Assembly: GCA_030425395.1 (NCBI GenBank)
Contig: JAUIAS010000020.1
Span: 1-60,271, forward strand
Length of the DNA stretch: 60,271 nt
Origin: Alphaproteobacteria bacterium
GTDB taxonomy: Bacteria; Pseudomonadota; Alphaproteobacteria; Rhodobacterales; Rhodobacteraceae
Reading direction: 5' to 3'
The notes under the pieces were generated by a model. That model had not been told where the DNA came from. It made no database searches and saw only the letters and a program-made list of their open reading frames with translations. The position numbers and the translations under genes were made by a program. Within the stretch, counting starts at the first letter, position 1. The number at the start of each line of letters is the position of its first letter. This document shows, in pieces, positions 26,466 through 35,128 of this stretch.

Positions 26466-26494
26466 TTCCGGCGGTGCCTTGCGCACTGCCGGAA
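26466..26494 (+). terminator. strong hairpin between convergent genes
   Basis: TTCCGGCGGTGC (26466-26477) pairs with GCACTGCCGGAA (26483-26494) through 12 pairs, one of them G-U, with loop CTTGC. It lies just past the glyoxalase-like gene and before the end of the oppositely oriented dehydrogenase operon. There is no clear U-tract on either strand. Confidence 0.5.
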
Positions 26495-26543
26495 TAAACC
26501 TTCGGGGTCAGCATTGGCGCGTGTGGTGGCGTGATCTGTTGGC

Positions 26544-27656
26544 CTAGACGAACCGTTCGGGGGCAAACGGGTCAATCGGCAAATCGCTTTGTCCATCCGT
26601 CACAAGATCAGCGATGATCTTTCCGGTTATCGGGCTGAGTTGAAACCCGTGGTAGGAATACCCAAAGCTGTGAAAGGCCGTTTCCCAGCGTTGCGAGCGG
26701 CCAAGGACCGGGATCATGTCAGGCAGAACGCCCTCCAGACCGGCCCAAGCGCGCACAATGCGAACATCGCGCAATTGAGGAAACAGCGCCTGCACGGTGC
26801 GGGCGCTTTCGGTCAATCCGGACAGCCGTGTCTCAGCGCGGTTGATATCGGTATCGGCATAGCCCTTGAAGCCGCCACCAATCAACAGGGTGCCATTGTC
26901 GAACTGCTTGAACGACAGCGTGCGTCCGGCGGCCCCGAGGACCGGCGTCAGAAAAGGTGCGACCGGTTCGGTGATCATCAGCATCGGCGCGTGCGCCTCA
27001 AGCGGCACCGGGTCGCCCGTCATTCCGGCGATTTTACCCCCCCATGCCCCAGCGGCATTGACCAGAACCGGGGCATCCATGCGCCCTTGGGGTGTCTCGA
27101 CCTGCCAGATACCATCCGCGTGCGAAACGTTGGTCACTTCGGCACCGGTCAACACCGTCGCGCCAAGGGCTTCGGCCTTGCGGCGAAAGGCATTTGCGGT
27201 CTTGAACGGCAGCGCGGCGCCATCATCGCGGGACACAAGCGCGCCCTTGCAATGTGGCGCGATCGCCGGGACCAGTTCCAAAAGCTCGGATGCGCCGATC
27301 ACTTCCTCATGGTCGAAACCAAGCGCCACGACCGAAGCCGCCCGCGTGCGCAGCAGGTCCAGCTCTTTTTCCGTCTCCGCGACCAGAACCTGCCCACAGC
27401 GGGTAAAACCGCAATCGTCATCGACAAGCTGTTCGATCCCGTGCCAGAGCTTCATCGCCTCAACCGAAAGCGGCACCTCGGCCAGATCGCGCCCCAATCG
27501 GCGGACCCCGCCCGCATTGACGCCCGAGGCATGGCGCCCGCTATAGTCCTTTTCCAGAACCAGCACTTTCGCACCGCGCAATGATAAATGAAGCGCCGCG
27601 GAAAGCCCGTGGAGCCCGCCCCCGACCACGATCACATCTGCGCCTCTAGCCATCAT
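26544..27656 (-). CDS. FAD-dependent amine/amino-acid dehydrogenase, beta-type subunit (set A)
   Basis: 370-aa DAO-family flavoprotein. The FAD Rossmann motif ADVIVVGGGLHGLSAALHLSLRG is at residues 6-28, followed by the LVLEKDYSGRHASGVNAGGVRR block conserved in sarcosine/opine/D-hydroxyproline dehydrogenase beta subunits. It probably oxidises the C-N bond of a secondary or primary amino acid. It overlaps the upstream alpha-subunit gene by 11 nt. Together with genes at 27646-29046 and 29033-29344 it forms one complete three-subunit enzyme. Last gene of the long operon. Confidence 0.85.
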   Translation of the reverse strand: MMARGADVIVVGGGLHGLSAALHLSLRGAKVLVLEKDYSGRHASGVNAGGVRRLGRDLAEVPLSVEAMKLWHGIEQLVDDDCGFTRCGQVLVAETEKELDLLRTRAASVVALGFDHEEVIGASELLELVPAIAPHCKGALVSRDDGAALPFKTANAFRRKAEALGATVLTGAEVTNVSHADGIWQVETPQGRMDAPVLVNAAGAWGGKIAGMTGDPVPLEAHAPMLMITEPVAPFLTPVLGAAGRTLSFKQFDNGTLLIGGGFKGYADTDINRAETRLSGLTESARTVQALFPQLRDVRIVRAWAGLEGVLPDMIPVLGRSQRWETAFHSFGYSYHGFQLSPITGKIIADLVTDGQSDLPIDPFAPERFV

Positions 27657-29046
27657 TGCGGGCCTCGTCCGGTGTCAGGCTGGCCAATTCACCAAGTGTA
27701 ACCGGCTTTATCGGCGGTCGCAGGCGGAAGTATCCAACATCCGAAACGGGTTCGTTGCGCACCTCGGCAACCAGACGCGACACCGTCTGACCGCAATAGC
27801 GGCCCTGACACGGCCCCATTCCGGCGCGCCCCAACGATTTCACCGCGTTCGGGTCATGGCATCCCTGCCTGACCAGCTGCCGGATCTGCCCGGCAGTCAC
27901 CTCTTCGCAGCGACACACGATCGTATCGTTTCCGGGGCGCTGAAATTCGGCGGCCGGAGCATAAAACGTGTCGAGAAACGGCCGAATGGCCTTGTGCCGG
28001 GCAAGCGCCTTGCGCTCATGGTCGAACGCCGTTTCTGAAACGTCTGCCAGCCCGTCCAGAGCCGCCATTGCCGCAATCCGCCCGGAATGCACCGCCGCCT
28101 CTGCGCCGGCAATGCCCCCGCCATCCCCCGCAATCAGGATGCCAGCGACGCTGCTGCGCTGCATGTCATCCACATGAGGTCGCCAGAATTGCCCTGTTTC
28201 GTCCCAGACGTGGTCCAGCCCGATGGCCCGCGAAATCTGTGTATTCGGCACCACGCCGCAATGCACCAGAAGCGTTGAACAGTTCAGTGTGGTCATATGC
28301 GTTCGGTGCCGGAACCGGACGCCCGATACCGTTTCGTCACCCAAAGCTTCCAGATCGGTTGCACCCCGATAAACGGGAATGCCCGCCCGACGCAAATCGC
28401 GTTTCAGCTTCAGACCTTTTGCGAGTATCTGCCGCGCTGAGCTTTGCACAGGCAGATGACGTAGGGCCCTTTTCCAATTGCCGCGCGGGGTGGTGTCGAT
28501 GATTGCCTCAGGGGGTTGGCCCGCCTCAAGAAGTTGCGCTGCAACCAGTAAGACAAGCGGCCCGCTACCGGCCATCACAACCGGACCCGGAGGCGTGATC
28601 CCGCTGGTCTTGAGCATGATTTGCGCCGCACCAGCCGTCAGGACGCCCGGCATGGTCCAGCCGGGAAACGGCATCGGCCGTTCAAGCGCACCGTTGGCAA
28701 GAATGATGCGCCGGGCGGCAAGCTGCCTTGCCACACCCGCTTGGGAATAGAAAATCACGCGGTCGCGTGTCACTTCCCAGACGGTCGCCGCGTGTATCCG
28801 CCTCAGCTTTGCCGCTCCGAGCCGGTCCAGCATCGCGCCCCCATCGGGATAATCACGCAGCAGGGTTTGCCTACGGCTGCCCGAAGCATTGGCGAGACCG
28901 CGCCAGATCGCGCCTCCTGCCTGAGGATGTTCGTCGATCAAGGCCACGTCCACGCCAGCCTCGGCCGCGTGAATCGCGGCCGCCATGCCGGACGGGCCAG
29001 CCCCGAGCACCGCGACATCGACCTGCGTGCATTCAGTCGTCGCCAT
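27646..29046 (-). CDS. NAD(P)/FAD oxidoreductase with [2Fe-2S] domain, alpha-type subunit (set A)
   Basis: 466-aa protein similar in layout to opine oxidase OoxA, HcnB and D-hydroxyproline dehydrogenase alpha. FAD motif DVAVLGAGPSGMAAAIHAAEAG is near the N-terminus, a second Rossmann motif is in PVVMAGSGPLVLLVAAQLL, and the C-terminal BFD-like [2Fe-2S] Cys set is CRCEE ... GCHDPN ... MGPCQGRYCG. It passes electrons from the beta-subunit flavin onward. The start at 29046 is preferred, as AAAGGGCAAGG is upstream and a 39-residue extension to 29163 is not conserved. Overlaps both neighbours. Confidence 0.85.
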   Translation of the reverse strand: MATTECTQVDVAVLGAGPSGMAAAIHAAEAGVDVALIDEHPQAGGAIWRGLANASGSRRQTLLRDYPDGGAMLDRLGAAKLRRIHAATVWEVTRDRVIFYSQAGVARQLAARRIILANGALERPMPFPGWTMPGVLTAGAAQIMLKTSGITPPGPVVMAGSGPLVLLVAAQLLEAGQPPEAIIDTTPRGNWKRALRHLPVQSSARQILAKGLKLKRDLRRAGIPVYRGATDLEALGDETVSGVRFRHRTHMTTLNCSTLLVHCGVVPNTQISRAIGLDHVWDETGQFWRPHVDDMQRSSVAGILIAGDGGGIAGAEAAVHSGRIAAMAALDGLADVSETAFDHERKALARHKAIRPFLDTFYAPAAEFQRPGNDTIVCRCEEVTAGQIRQLVRQGCHDPNAVKSLGRAGMGPCQGRYCGQTVSRLVAEVRNEPVSDVGYFRLRPPIKPVTLGELASLTPDEARNDG

Positions 29047-29344
29047 CACCTTGCCCTTTCGTGGGAATACGCGGCGGCATCCGGCGGATATTCTGCCCTT
29101 CTTGCACGGTCTCCAGACAAGCCTGACGGTTTGCGATGCCGTCAATCTCGACCATGCATTCAAAGCAGGTGCCCATCATGCAGAACGCCCCGCGCGGCAA
29201 ACCCGAAACCGGTCTCGTGCCGAAGGCTATAATATCCGCCGCGAGAAGCGCCGCCGCAACTGTCGCCCCCGCCGGGGCCTCGATCGCGGTGCCCTCAAAG
29301 CTCAACCGAACAGTCTTGGGTGTGTTGGTGGCGTCCAACTCCAT
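29033..29344 (-). CDS. small (2Fe-2S)-binding subunit, gamma-type (set A)
   Basis: 103-aa ferredoxin-like protein of the HcnA/OoxC/D-hydroxyproline dehydrogenase gamma type. VRLSFEGTAIEAPAGATVAAALLAAD forms the beta-grasp fold, and the cluster ligands are CMMGTCFEC followed by Cys in NRQACLE. It supplies the plant-type [2Fe-2S] cluster of the complex. It overlaps the alpha gene by 14 nt and starts 79 bp after the end of set B. Confidence 0.88.
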   Translation of the reverse strand: MELDATNTPKTVRLSFEGTAIEAPAGATVAAALLAADIIAFGTRPVSGLPRGAFCMMGTCFECMVEIDGIANRQACLETVQEGQNIRRMPPRIPTKGQGDGDD

Positions 29345-29423
29345 TTCAAACCTCCGGTGCCTCAGTCGCCGGCGACAGTGCCAACGATGTCACCCCTGAA
29401 GGCATCTTTTCTCATGCCACACG

Positions 29424-30824
29424 TCACGGATCGGCGTCCTCAAGGTTGGCAAGCTCGGCCAGCGAAACCGGTTTCAGCGGTGTGCGGATCGTGAAATGTC
29501 CGATCTGGGAAACCTCTCGCCCTGCTTCCTTGGCCATGATCCGGGTGATCGCATTGCCGCATTGCCGGCCCATGCACGGGCCCATGCCCGCACGGCAAAA
29601 GGCGCGCAATTGGTTTGGTCCCATGCAGCCCGAGCGTACAAGCGCGCGGATATCGCCCGCCAAGACAGCTTCGCACCGGCAGATCGTCGTTTCGTCAGGC
29701 GGCTGTGAAAAGGCCGGAACGGGCGGGTATTGCCGGTCCAGAAATTGCCGCAGCGTGGCAAGCCTCTGCAATGCCTTTCGGTCGCTTTGATCCCGTCCGG
29801 CATCCTGTGGCGTCGTCGGGTCCAGATCCCGCGCGATACTGCGCGCCATGATCCGCCCCTGAAGGACAGCCGCATCCGCCCCCAGAATGCGGGCACCGTC
29901 ACCCAGCACCCAGATCCGATCCCGGCTGGTGCGCCCGTGGTCATCAAGACGCGGCACCCATGCCGCCTGTTCGCCGTCCCAGTCATGCGCGCATCCGGCG
30001 GCCATAGACGCATGGGTGTTTGAAATGACGCCGTCATGCACCAGCAAGAGCGAAGTCTCGATGTGCCGCTCGCCCCCTTTGTGGCGGAACGTCACCCGAT
30101 CCAAGGCGTCAGCTCCATGCGCTTCGATCCGCTCGACGCGATAGTGATGCGCGATCCCGGCCCGCTTGATTTCTGCTCTCAGGCGCAAGCCCTTGGCAAT
30201 TTGCGGGGCGGCCCCCAAGGTCGCGCGGGCAAGAAGAGGCAAATTTGAAGGGGCCGCCCACTTGGGTGCGAAATCCAGAACGGCTTGCGGCTTGATCCCC
30301 GCGGCAAGAAGCTGCGCCGCGAACAGGTACAACAAAGGCCCCTGCCCGGCCAGAACAACACCGTCTTCGGGGAGCAGCCCGCTGTCCTTGAACAAGGTCT
30401 GCGCCGCTCCGATGCTCATCACGCCCGGTAACGTCCAGCCGGGAAACGGTGTCGGGCGCTCCATCGCACCGGTGGCCAGAACAACATGGGCCGCCCTGAC
30501 GACCGATGTCTTGCCAGCCGTCAGCAGGCCAAGTTCGCACCCATCCTCTTCCGGACGGATATCCCAGACCGAACTTGCCATGCGCCACGTGATACCATCC
30601 GTCTGGCGGGCCTCGGCCACAAGCGCTGCGCCCTTGGCATAGTCCGGCCCCAGCCACCCGAGAAGGTCGGTCGCATCGGCATTGCGTTCCGCCGCACGGT
30701 AAACCTGGCCTCCGGGGCTGGGCTGCTCGTCAATTATAGCGACCTTGGCACCCGATTTGGCCAACCCTATGGCAAGGCTCAGACCCGCCGGTCCGGCACC
30801 GATGATGGCAACATCCATAGTCAT
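29424..30824 (-). CDS. NAD(P)/FAD oxidoreductase with [2Fe-2S] domain, alpha-type subunit (set B)
   Basis: 466 aa, the same length as the set A alpha subunit and clearly its paralogue. It has FAD motif MDVAIIGAGPAGLSLAIGLAKSG, a shared block ATGAMERPTPFPGWTLPGVMSIGAAQ, and C-terminal Cys residues CRCEAV ... GCMGPN ... MGPCMGRQCG followed by LKPVSLAELANL. Divergence across the body is substantial, so the duplication is old or the second set was acquired separately. It overlaps the gamma gene by ATGA. Role as in set A: electron transfer from the amino-acid-oxidising flavin. Confidence 0.86.
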   Translation of the reverse strand: MTMDVAIIGAGPAGLSLAIGLAKSGAKVAIIDEQPSPGGQVYRAAERNADATDLLGWLGPDYAKGAALVAEARQTDGITWRMASSVWDIRPEEDGCELGLLTAGKTSVVRAAHVVLATGAMERPTPFPGWTLPGVMSIGAAQTLFKDSGLLPEDGVVLAGQGPLLYLFAAQLLAAGIKPQAVLDFAPKWAAPSNLPLLARATLGAAPQIAKGLRLRAEIKRAGIAHHYRVERIEAHGADALDRVTFRHKGGERHIETSLLLVHDGVISNTHASMAAGCAHDWDGEQAAWVPRLDDHGRTSRDRIWVLGDGARILGADAAVLQGRIMARSIARDLDPTTPQDAGRDQSDRKALQRLATLRQFLDRQYPPVPAFSQPPDETTICRCEAVLAGDIRALVRSGCMGPNQLRAFCRAGMGPCMGRQCGNAITRIMAKEAGREVSQIGHFTIRTPLKPVSLAELANLEDADP

Positions 30825-31120
30825 GATTCCGCCTCCGGCTTTGGCAAACCCGAGTGGCGTCTGATCGCCATGCCAGCCCGAACCCGTTCACGACAGGCTT
30901 GCCGCCCACCCTGTCCGTCAATTTCGACCATGCATTCAAAGCAGTTGCCGATCATGCAATAGGGGCCGCGCAGGCTGGCATTTTCGGGCGCGTAGCGAAA
31001 ACCCGAAATGCCAGCCGCAAAAAGGGCCGCGGCGACGCTCTCGCCGTCTTCGGCATCAATCTGTTGTCCTTCAAAGGTGATGGACACGCTGTTGCGGATT
31101 TCGGAGCTGCGCTTAAACAT
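30821..31120 (-). CDS. small (2Fe-2S)-binding subunit, gamma-type (set B)
   Basis: 99-aa ferredoxin-like subunit. The beta-grasp segment is VSITFEGQQIDAEDGESVAAALFAAG and the cluster ligands are CMIGNCFECMVEIDG plus Cys in GRQACRE. Start 31120 is preceded by AAGGCGG. It overlaps the upstream beta gene by 8 nt and the downstream alpha gene by 4 nt, so the three set B subunits should be made in equal amounts. Confidence 0.87.
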   Translation of the reverse strand: MFKRSSEIRNSVSITFEGQQIDAEDGESVAAALFAAGISGFRYAPENASLRGPYCMIGNCFECMVEIDGQGGRQACRERVRAGMAIRRHSGLPKPEAES

Positions 31121-32222
31121 CAAACCGCCTTGGGTGGAAGACATTGAATTCAGACGGGATATTCCCTTCGGACACCCATTTGGCAACCTCGAGCGCGTGG
31201 ACCGAGGACAAGGTCACGCCGCTGTGGCAGGCAAAGGAAAACAACCCCGGATGCGCTTCGGACTGCTGATAAACCGGGCAACCATCCGGCGTCATGACCC
31301 TGAGAGCCCCCCAGGCGCGCTGTAGCCGCAATTTGCCAAGAAAGGGAAAGACGGAAATGCAATAGCGCGCCACTTCGGCCAGTGTCGGCAAATCGGTGCG
31401 GGTATCCATCCCGATCTGTTTGCTCGACGCGCCCAACAGAAAGGACCCGTTGTCGGTCTGACGCACGGTGCCCGTGGCAAAGGACATGCTCTCGCTGACT
31501 TTTTCAGTGACCAGAACCTGCCCCTGATCGGCATGCACAGGCAAATCGATCCCCAGATCGCGGACAAGATTGACCGCTCCGTGGCCCGCCGCGACGATCA
31601 CGCGCGCAGCCGACCCCAACAGCGTGCCATCTTCGCCCGTCAGGTCAAATCCGCCATCGGCGCGCGGTGTGATCGCGCCGACGCGCGTGTTGGGCTGATA
31701 ATGCGCGCCTTTTGCCTGCATGTCCTGATGCAGCGCGCGCATCAGGAACAGCGGATTGCAGTGCCCGTCATGGCCGGTGTATATCGCCCCCGGCACACTG
31801 TCGGCGATATGCGGCGCGACGGCCTTCAGGGTCTTGTGATCCAAAACCTCGTAACCGTATGCCTTGTCGCCCATCCCCGCCGTGATCCGGTCCTGACCTG
31901 CAATGGCGCTTTCCAGCTCGGCTTCGGTGGCGACGATATTATAGCCTTGCTTGACATAATGGACGTCAACGCCGGTGTTTTCGGTGAGTTCCGCCGCAAA
32001 ATCCTGCCAGAGCTGGCTCGCCCGCAGCGACCATGCCGCATATTCGGGCATGTTCTGGCCCTTGCTTTGCACCCAGACCAATCCGAAATTTCCGCGCGCG
32101 GTGCGAATCGCCCTATCGCCCTCATCAAAGACGACCGTTTTCTGGCCCCTGCGCGCCAGCCCCCAACCAAAGGCCGACCCAAGAAGCCCGCCCCCGACAA
32201 CAGCTACGTCATAATCCTGCAT
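31113..32222 (-). CDS. FAD-dependent amine/amino-acid dehydrogenase, beta-type subunit (set B)
   Basis: 369-aa DAO-family flavoprotein with FAD motif YDVAVVGGGLLGSAFGWGLARRG (residues 4-26) and the later VIVAAGHGAVNLVRDLGIDLPVHADQGQVLVTE block. Paralogous to the set A beta subunit but diverged, including a different residue pattern after the FAD motif (TARGNFGLVWVQSKG), so a different substrate is likely. It overlaps the ABC ATPase gene upstream by 14 nt. Confidence 0.86.
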   Translation of the reverse strand: MQDYDVAVVGGGLLGSAFGWGLARRGQKTVVFDEGDRAIRTARGNFGLVWVQSKGQNMPEYAAWSLRASQLWQDFAAELTENTGVDVHYVKQGYNIVATEAELESAIAGQDRITAGMGDKAYGYEVLDHKTLKAVAPHIADSVPGAIYTGHDGHCNPLFLMRALHQDMQAKGAHYQPNTRVGAITPRADGGFDLTGEDGTLLGSAARVIVAAGHGAVNLVRDLGIDLPVHADQGQVLVTEKVSESMSFATGTVRQTDNGSFLLGASSKQIGMDTRTDLPTLAEVARYCISVFPFLGKLRLQRAWGALRVMTPDGCPVYQQSEAHPGLFSFACHSGVTLSSVHALEVAKWVSEGNIPSEFNVFHPRRFDV

Positions 32223-33213
32223 TCGCGATTTCGTCCAGTCGGTGGCACGCAGCCTGATGCAGGCTGGAATCCCCGGTTTTCATTTCGATAAAGGTTTCGT
32301 TGCAGGATGCATTCGCATAGGGGCATCGTGGCGCAAAGCGGCAACCGGGCGGCGGATCAATCGGTTTGGAAATTTCCCCGCGGATATTCGGAACCTCCCT
32401 GCGCGAGCGCGGATCGGGGATCGGAACCGCGCCAATCAATGCCTTGGTATAGGGGTGTTTTGGGTTTCGGATGACTTCTTCTGCCGGGCCGATCTCCATC
32501 GCCTGCCCCAGATACATGACCAGCAGCCGGTCGGCCACGTTGCCAAGGATCGAAAGGTCGTGGCTGACATAAAGCGACGAAAACCCGCGTTCGGCCTGCA
32601 TCTCGCGCAGAAGATCAAGAATCCCGGCGCGGATGGAGACATCCAGCATCGACAGCGGTTCATCTGCGATGATCACTTCGGGTTCCATGACCAAGGCGCT
32701 TGCGATGCCGACCCGCTGGCGTTCACCGCCCGAAAGCTCATGCGGGAACCGCTCGGCGTATTTGCCCGATGGCAGGCCGACCGCATCCAGCATGGCCAGC
32801 GACCGGCGCTTGATTTCGTCAGCCCCCCAGAGTTCAAGCGCCCGTGGACCTTCGGCCACGATATCGACAATTCGAAACCGTGGGTTGAGAGACTCGTAAG
32901 GGTCCTGAAAGATCATCTGAACCGCGCGGCGGTAATCCTTGATCGCCGCACCCTTAAGCCCAAGGATTGAGTTCCCTCTGAACCTGATGTCGCCTTCGGT
33001 GGGGTCCAGAAGCCCCGAAACCATGGTGCAGGTCGTGGATTTGCCACACCCGGATTCACCTGCGATACCAAGAATTTCGTTCTCGCCGATCGAAATGCTC
33101 AATCGTTCAACAGCCTTGATGTAACTGGGCTTTTTGCGTTGGATCACCCTTTCGACGAACCCCGGCGTCAATTCGAATTGGCGGCTGAGCCGGTCGAGTT
33201 CTAGGACAGCCAT
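32209..33213 (-). CDS. dipeptide/oligopeptide-type ABC importer ATPase (DppF-like)
   Basis: 334-aa ATPase. Walker A is GESGCGKST, signature LSGGERQRVGIA, Walker B VIIADEPLSMLD. The C-terminal oligopeptide-transporter domain has the Cys-rich CRFAPRCPYANASC segment that can bind a cluster. Start 33213 is chosen because AAAGGAGA lies upstream; the 19-residue longer frame overlaps the previous gene further. Pairs with the DppD-like ATPase, which it overlaps by 13 nt. Confidence 0.93.
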   Translation of the reverse strand: MAVLELDRLSRQFELTPGFVERVIQRKKPSYIKAVERLSISIGENEILGIAGESGCGKSTTCTMVSGLLDPTEGDIRFRGNSILGLKGAAIKDYRRAVQMIFQDPYESLNPRFRIVDIVAEGPRALELWGADEIKRRSLAMLDAVGLPSGKYAERFPHELSGGERQRVGIASALVMEPEVIIADEPLSMLDVSIRAGILDLLREMQAERGFSSLYVSHDLSILGNVADRLLVMYLGQAMEIGPAEEVIRNPKHPYTKALIGAVPIPDPRSRREVPNIRGEISKPIDPPPGCRFAPRCPYANASCNETFIEMKTGDSSLHQAACHRLDEIANAGL

Positions 33214-34223
33214 GTCGACTTCTCCTTTGCAAGTTCGCGGAACCGCGCGGCGTCGGCGCTGTGCGCGCATCGCACGATATGTCCCTCGGCAATCTCTTTT
33301 GCCTCCGGATTGGCACTGTGGCAGATCGCATCATCAAACGGGCAACGCGGCGCAAAGGGGCAGCTTTGCACCGGCCCCACCAATGTTGGCGGCGAACCGG
33401 GTATCGAGATCAGTTCGGTTCCCAGCGTGGTGATCGACGGAAACGCGTTCTTGAGCCCCAGCGTATAGGGATGATGCGGGTTCTCGAAAAGATCTATGGC
33501 GCTGGCCTGTTCCATGATCTCACCACCATACATAATGGCGATCCGGTCGCTCATCTCGGCAATGACGGCGATGTCGTGGGTGATCAGGATGATCGAGCTT
33601 TTCAGTTCCGAACGGATTTCCCTGATACGCCGCAGAATACGTTCCTGAACCAGCACATCCAGCCCGGTTGTGGGTTCGTCCATGATGATCAGGCCGGGGT
33701 CGAGCGACAACGCCATCGCGATCATCGCGCGCTGACGCATGCCGCCGGAAAACTCGTGCGGATAGCTTTTCAGCAGCCCCGGTTCCAGACCGACCACATC
33801 GAACAGTTCGGCGGCGCGCTCCATGGCTTGGGCGCGGCTGTCATCCCGATGCGCCTGAATCGATTCAATCACCTGATCGCCAACCCGGTGCACCGGATTG
33901 AACGACGCCATGGCGCTTTGCGGCACCATCGAGATTTCCTGCCACAGGATTTCCCGGCGAAAATCTTCTTCGTCCATATCCATCAGGGCGCGCCCCCGAT
34001 AGGTGCAGCGATCGGCGGTTGCAGTTCCATTTTCGGCCAGAAGCCGCAACAGCGCCTTGATCAGCGTGGATTTCCCACACCCGGATTCCCCGGCAATGCC
34101 GAAAACCTCATTCTCCCGAACATCAAAGCTGACATTGCTTACAGCATGAACCGGGCCTTGAGAGGTGTTGTAGACAACGCCAAGATTGCGGACGGACAAA
34201 AGGGGGTCTTGCGGATTGCTCAT
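33201..34223 (-). CDS. dipeptide/oligopeptide-type ABC importer ATPase (DppD-like)
   Basis: 340-aa ATPase. Walker A GESGCGKSTLIKALL, signature FSGGMRQRAMIA, Walker B LIIMDEPTTGLD and the C-terminal CPFAPRCPFDDAIC motif. ATG 34223 is preferred over GTG 34232, with AAAAGG upstream. It is followed by the partner ATPase, and both energise the DppB/DppC-like permeases of the same operon. Confidence 0.93.
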   Translation of the reverse strand: MSNPQDPLLSVRNLGVVYNTSQGPVHAVSNVSFDVRENEVFGIAGESGCGKSTLIKALLRLLAENGTATADRCTYRGRALMDMDEEDFRREILWQEISMVPQSAMASFNPVHRVGDQVIESIQAHRDDSRAQAMERAAELFDVVGLEPGLLKSYPHEFSGGMRQRAMIAMALSLDPGLIIMDEPTTGLDVLVQERILRRIREIRSELKSSIILITHDIAVIAEMSDRIAIMYGGEIMEQASAIDLFENPHHPYTLGLKNAFPSITTLGTELISIPGSPPTLVGPVQSCPFAPRCPFDDAICHSANPEAKEIAEGHIVRCAHSADAARFRELAKEKSTWLS

Positions 34224-34228
34224 GTCAT

Positions 34229-35128
34229 TCACCTTTTGCGCAGTCGCGGGTTGGCAACTTCTTCATAGGCCCTGCTGACAAAGACCAGAGATACCACCAA
34301 CAAAATGATGCAAACCGATGGCGAGGCAAACCACCACCACGCCACGCGGGTCTTGCCCGACAGCCAAAGCTCATAGAGCATGCCGCCCCAGCTGATGGTT
34401 TCCCCGTCGCCGAACCCAAGGAAGCTGGCCGAAGCTTCGGTAATGATCGACCATGCGATGTTGAAAGCGGCATAGAGCAGCAAGAGCGGCATCACGTTCG
34501 GCAGAATATGGAAATAGATGATGCGAAAGTCCGACGCGCCGCGCGCTTTGGCCATCTGGATGAACTGGCGTTGCTTGATCGACATGGCCTGTGCCCGGAT
34601 CACCCGCGCCGAGGTGCGCCAGATAATCAGGACAATGGCGAGAATGATGAATTCCAGCTTGCGCCCGAAAAGAGCGATCAGAACGATGATGAACGGCAGG
34701 AACGGCATTCCGTAGAGAATGTCGGTGATCCGCATCAAGACCTCGTCGACCTTGCCGCCGTAGTAGCCTGCGATAAGCCCGACATTGGCACCGATCACGA
34801 TCGAGATGAAACCTGACACCACCCCGATCAGAAGCGTCGTGCGTGTCGCCAGAATGAGCTGCGAAAACAGATCATATCCCAGATGCGTTGTGCCCATTGG
34901 AAATTCCCACGATGGCGGGCGCAGGGACGCGAAATTTCCTTCGCTGTCATAGGTCATTTCCCATGGATCATACGGGGCAAGCCACGGTGCCAGAAGCGCG
35001 ATCACCGTGAACACGACGATGACCCAGAACCCGAACTGGCTCAGTTTGTTCGAATTGATGATCCGGTAATGTTCGCCAAGCGCCAGCCGCAGGCCGTGTA
35101 ACTTGTGCGATGCTCCGCTAGACGACAT
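34229..35128 (-). CDS. dipeptide-type ABC importer permease (DppC-like)
   Basis: 299-aa permease. An N-terminal helix (FWVIVVFTVIALLAPWLAPYDPW) is followed by the periplasmic MGTTHLGYDLFSQLILATRTTLLIG block and the BPD_transp_1 domain, with the EAA-loop region in KARGASDFRIIYFHILPN. ATG 35128 is chosen: GGGAG is upstream and the much longer frame from 35248 runs antisense-free but unconserved. It overlaps the enolase-superfamily gene by 11 nt. Confidence 0.92.
   Translation of the reverse strand: MSSSGASHKLHGLRLALGEHYRIINSNKLSQFGFWVIVVFTVIALLAPWLAPYDPWEMTYDSEGNFASLRPPSWEFPMGTTHLGYDLFSQLILATRTTLLIGVVSGFISIVIGANVGLIAGYYGGKVDEVLMRITDILYGMPFLPFIIVLIALFGRKLEFIILAIVLIIWRTSARVIRAQAMSIKQRQFIQMAKARGASDFRIIYFHILPNVMPLLLLYAAFNIAWSIITEASASFLGFGDGETISWGGMLYELWLSGKTRVAWWWFASPSVCIILLVVSLVFVSRAYEEVANPRLRKR

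Noticed and set aside
29365-29376. GTCGCCGGCGAC palindrome in the gap between the two dehydrogenase sets, as an operator
   Set aside because: A short GC-only palindrome is expected by chance in this composition and no promoter-like elements surround it.
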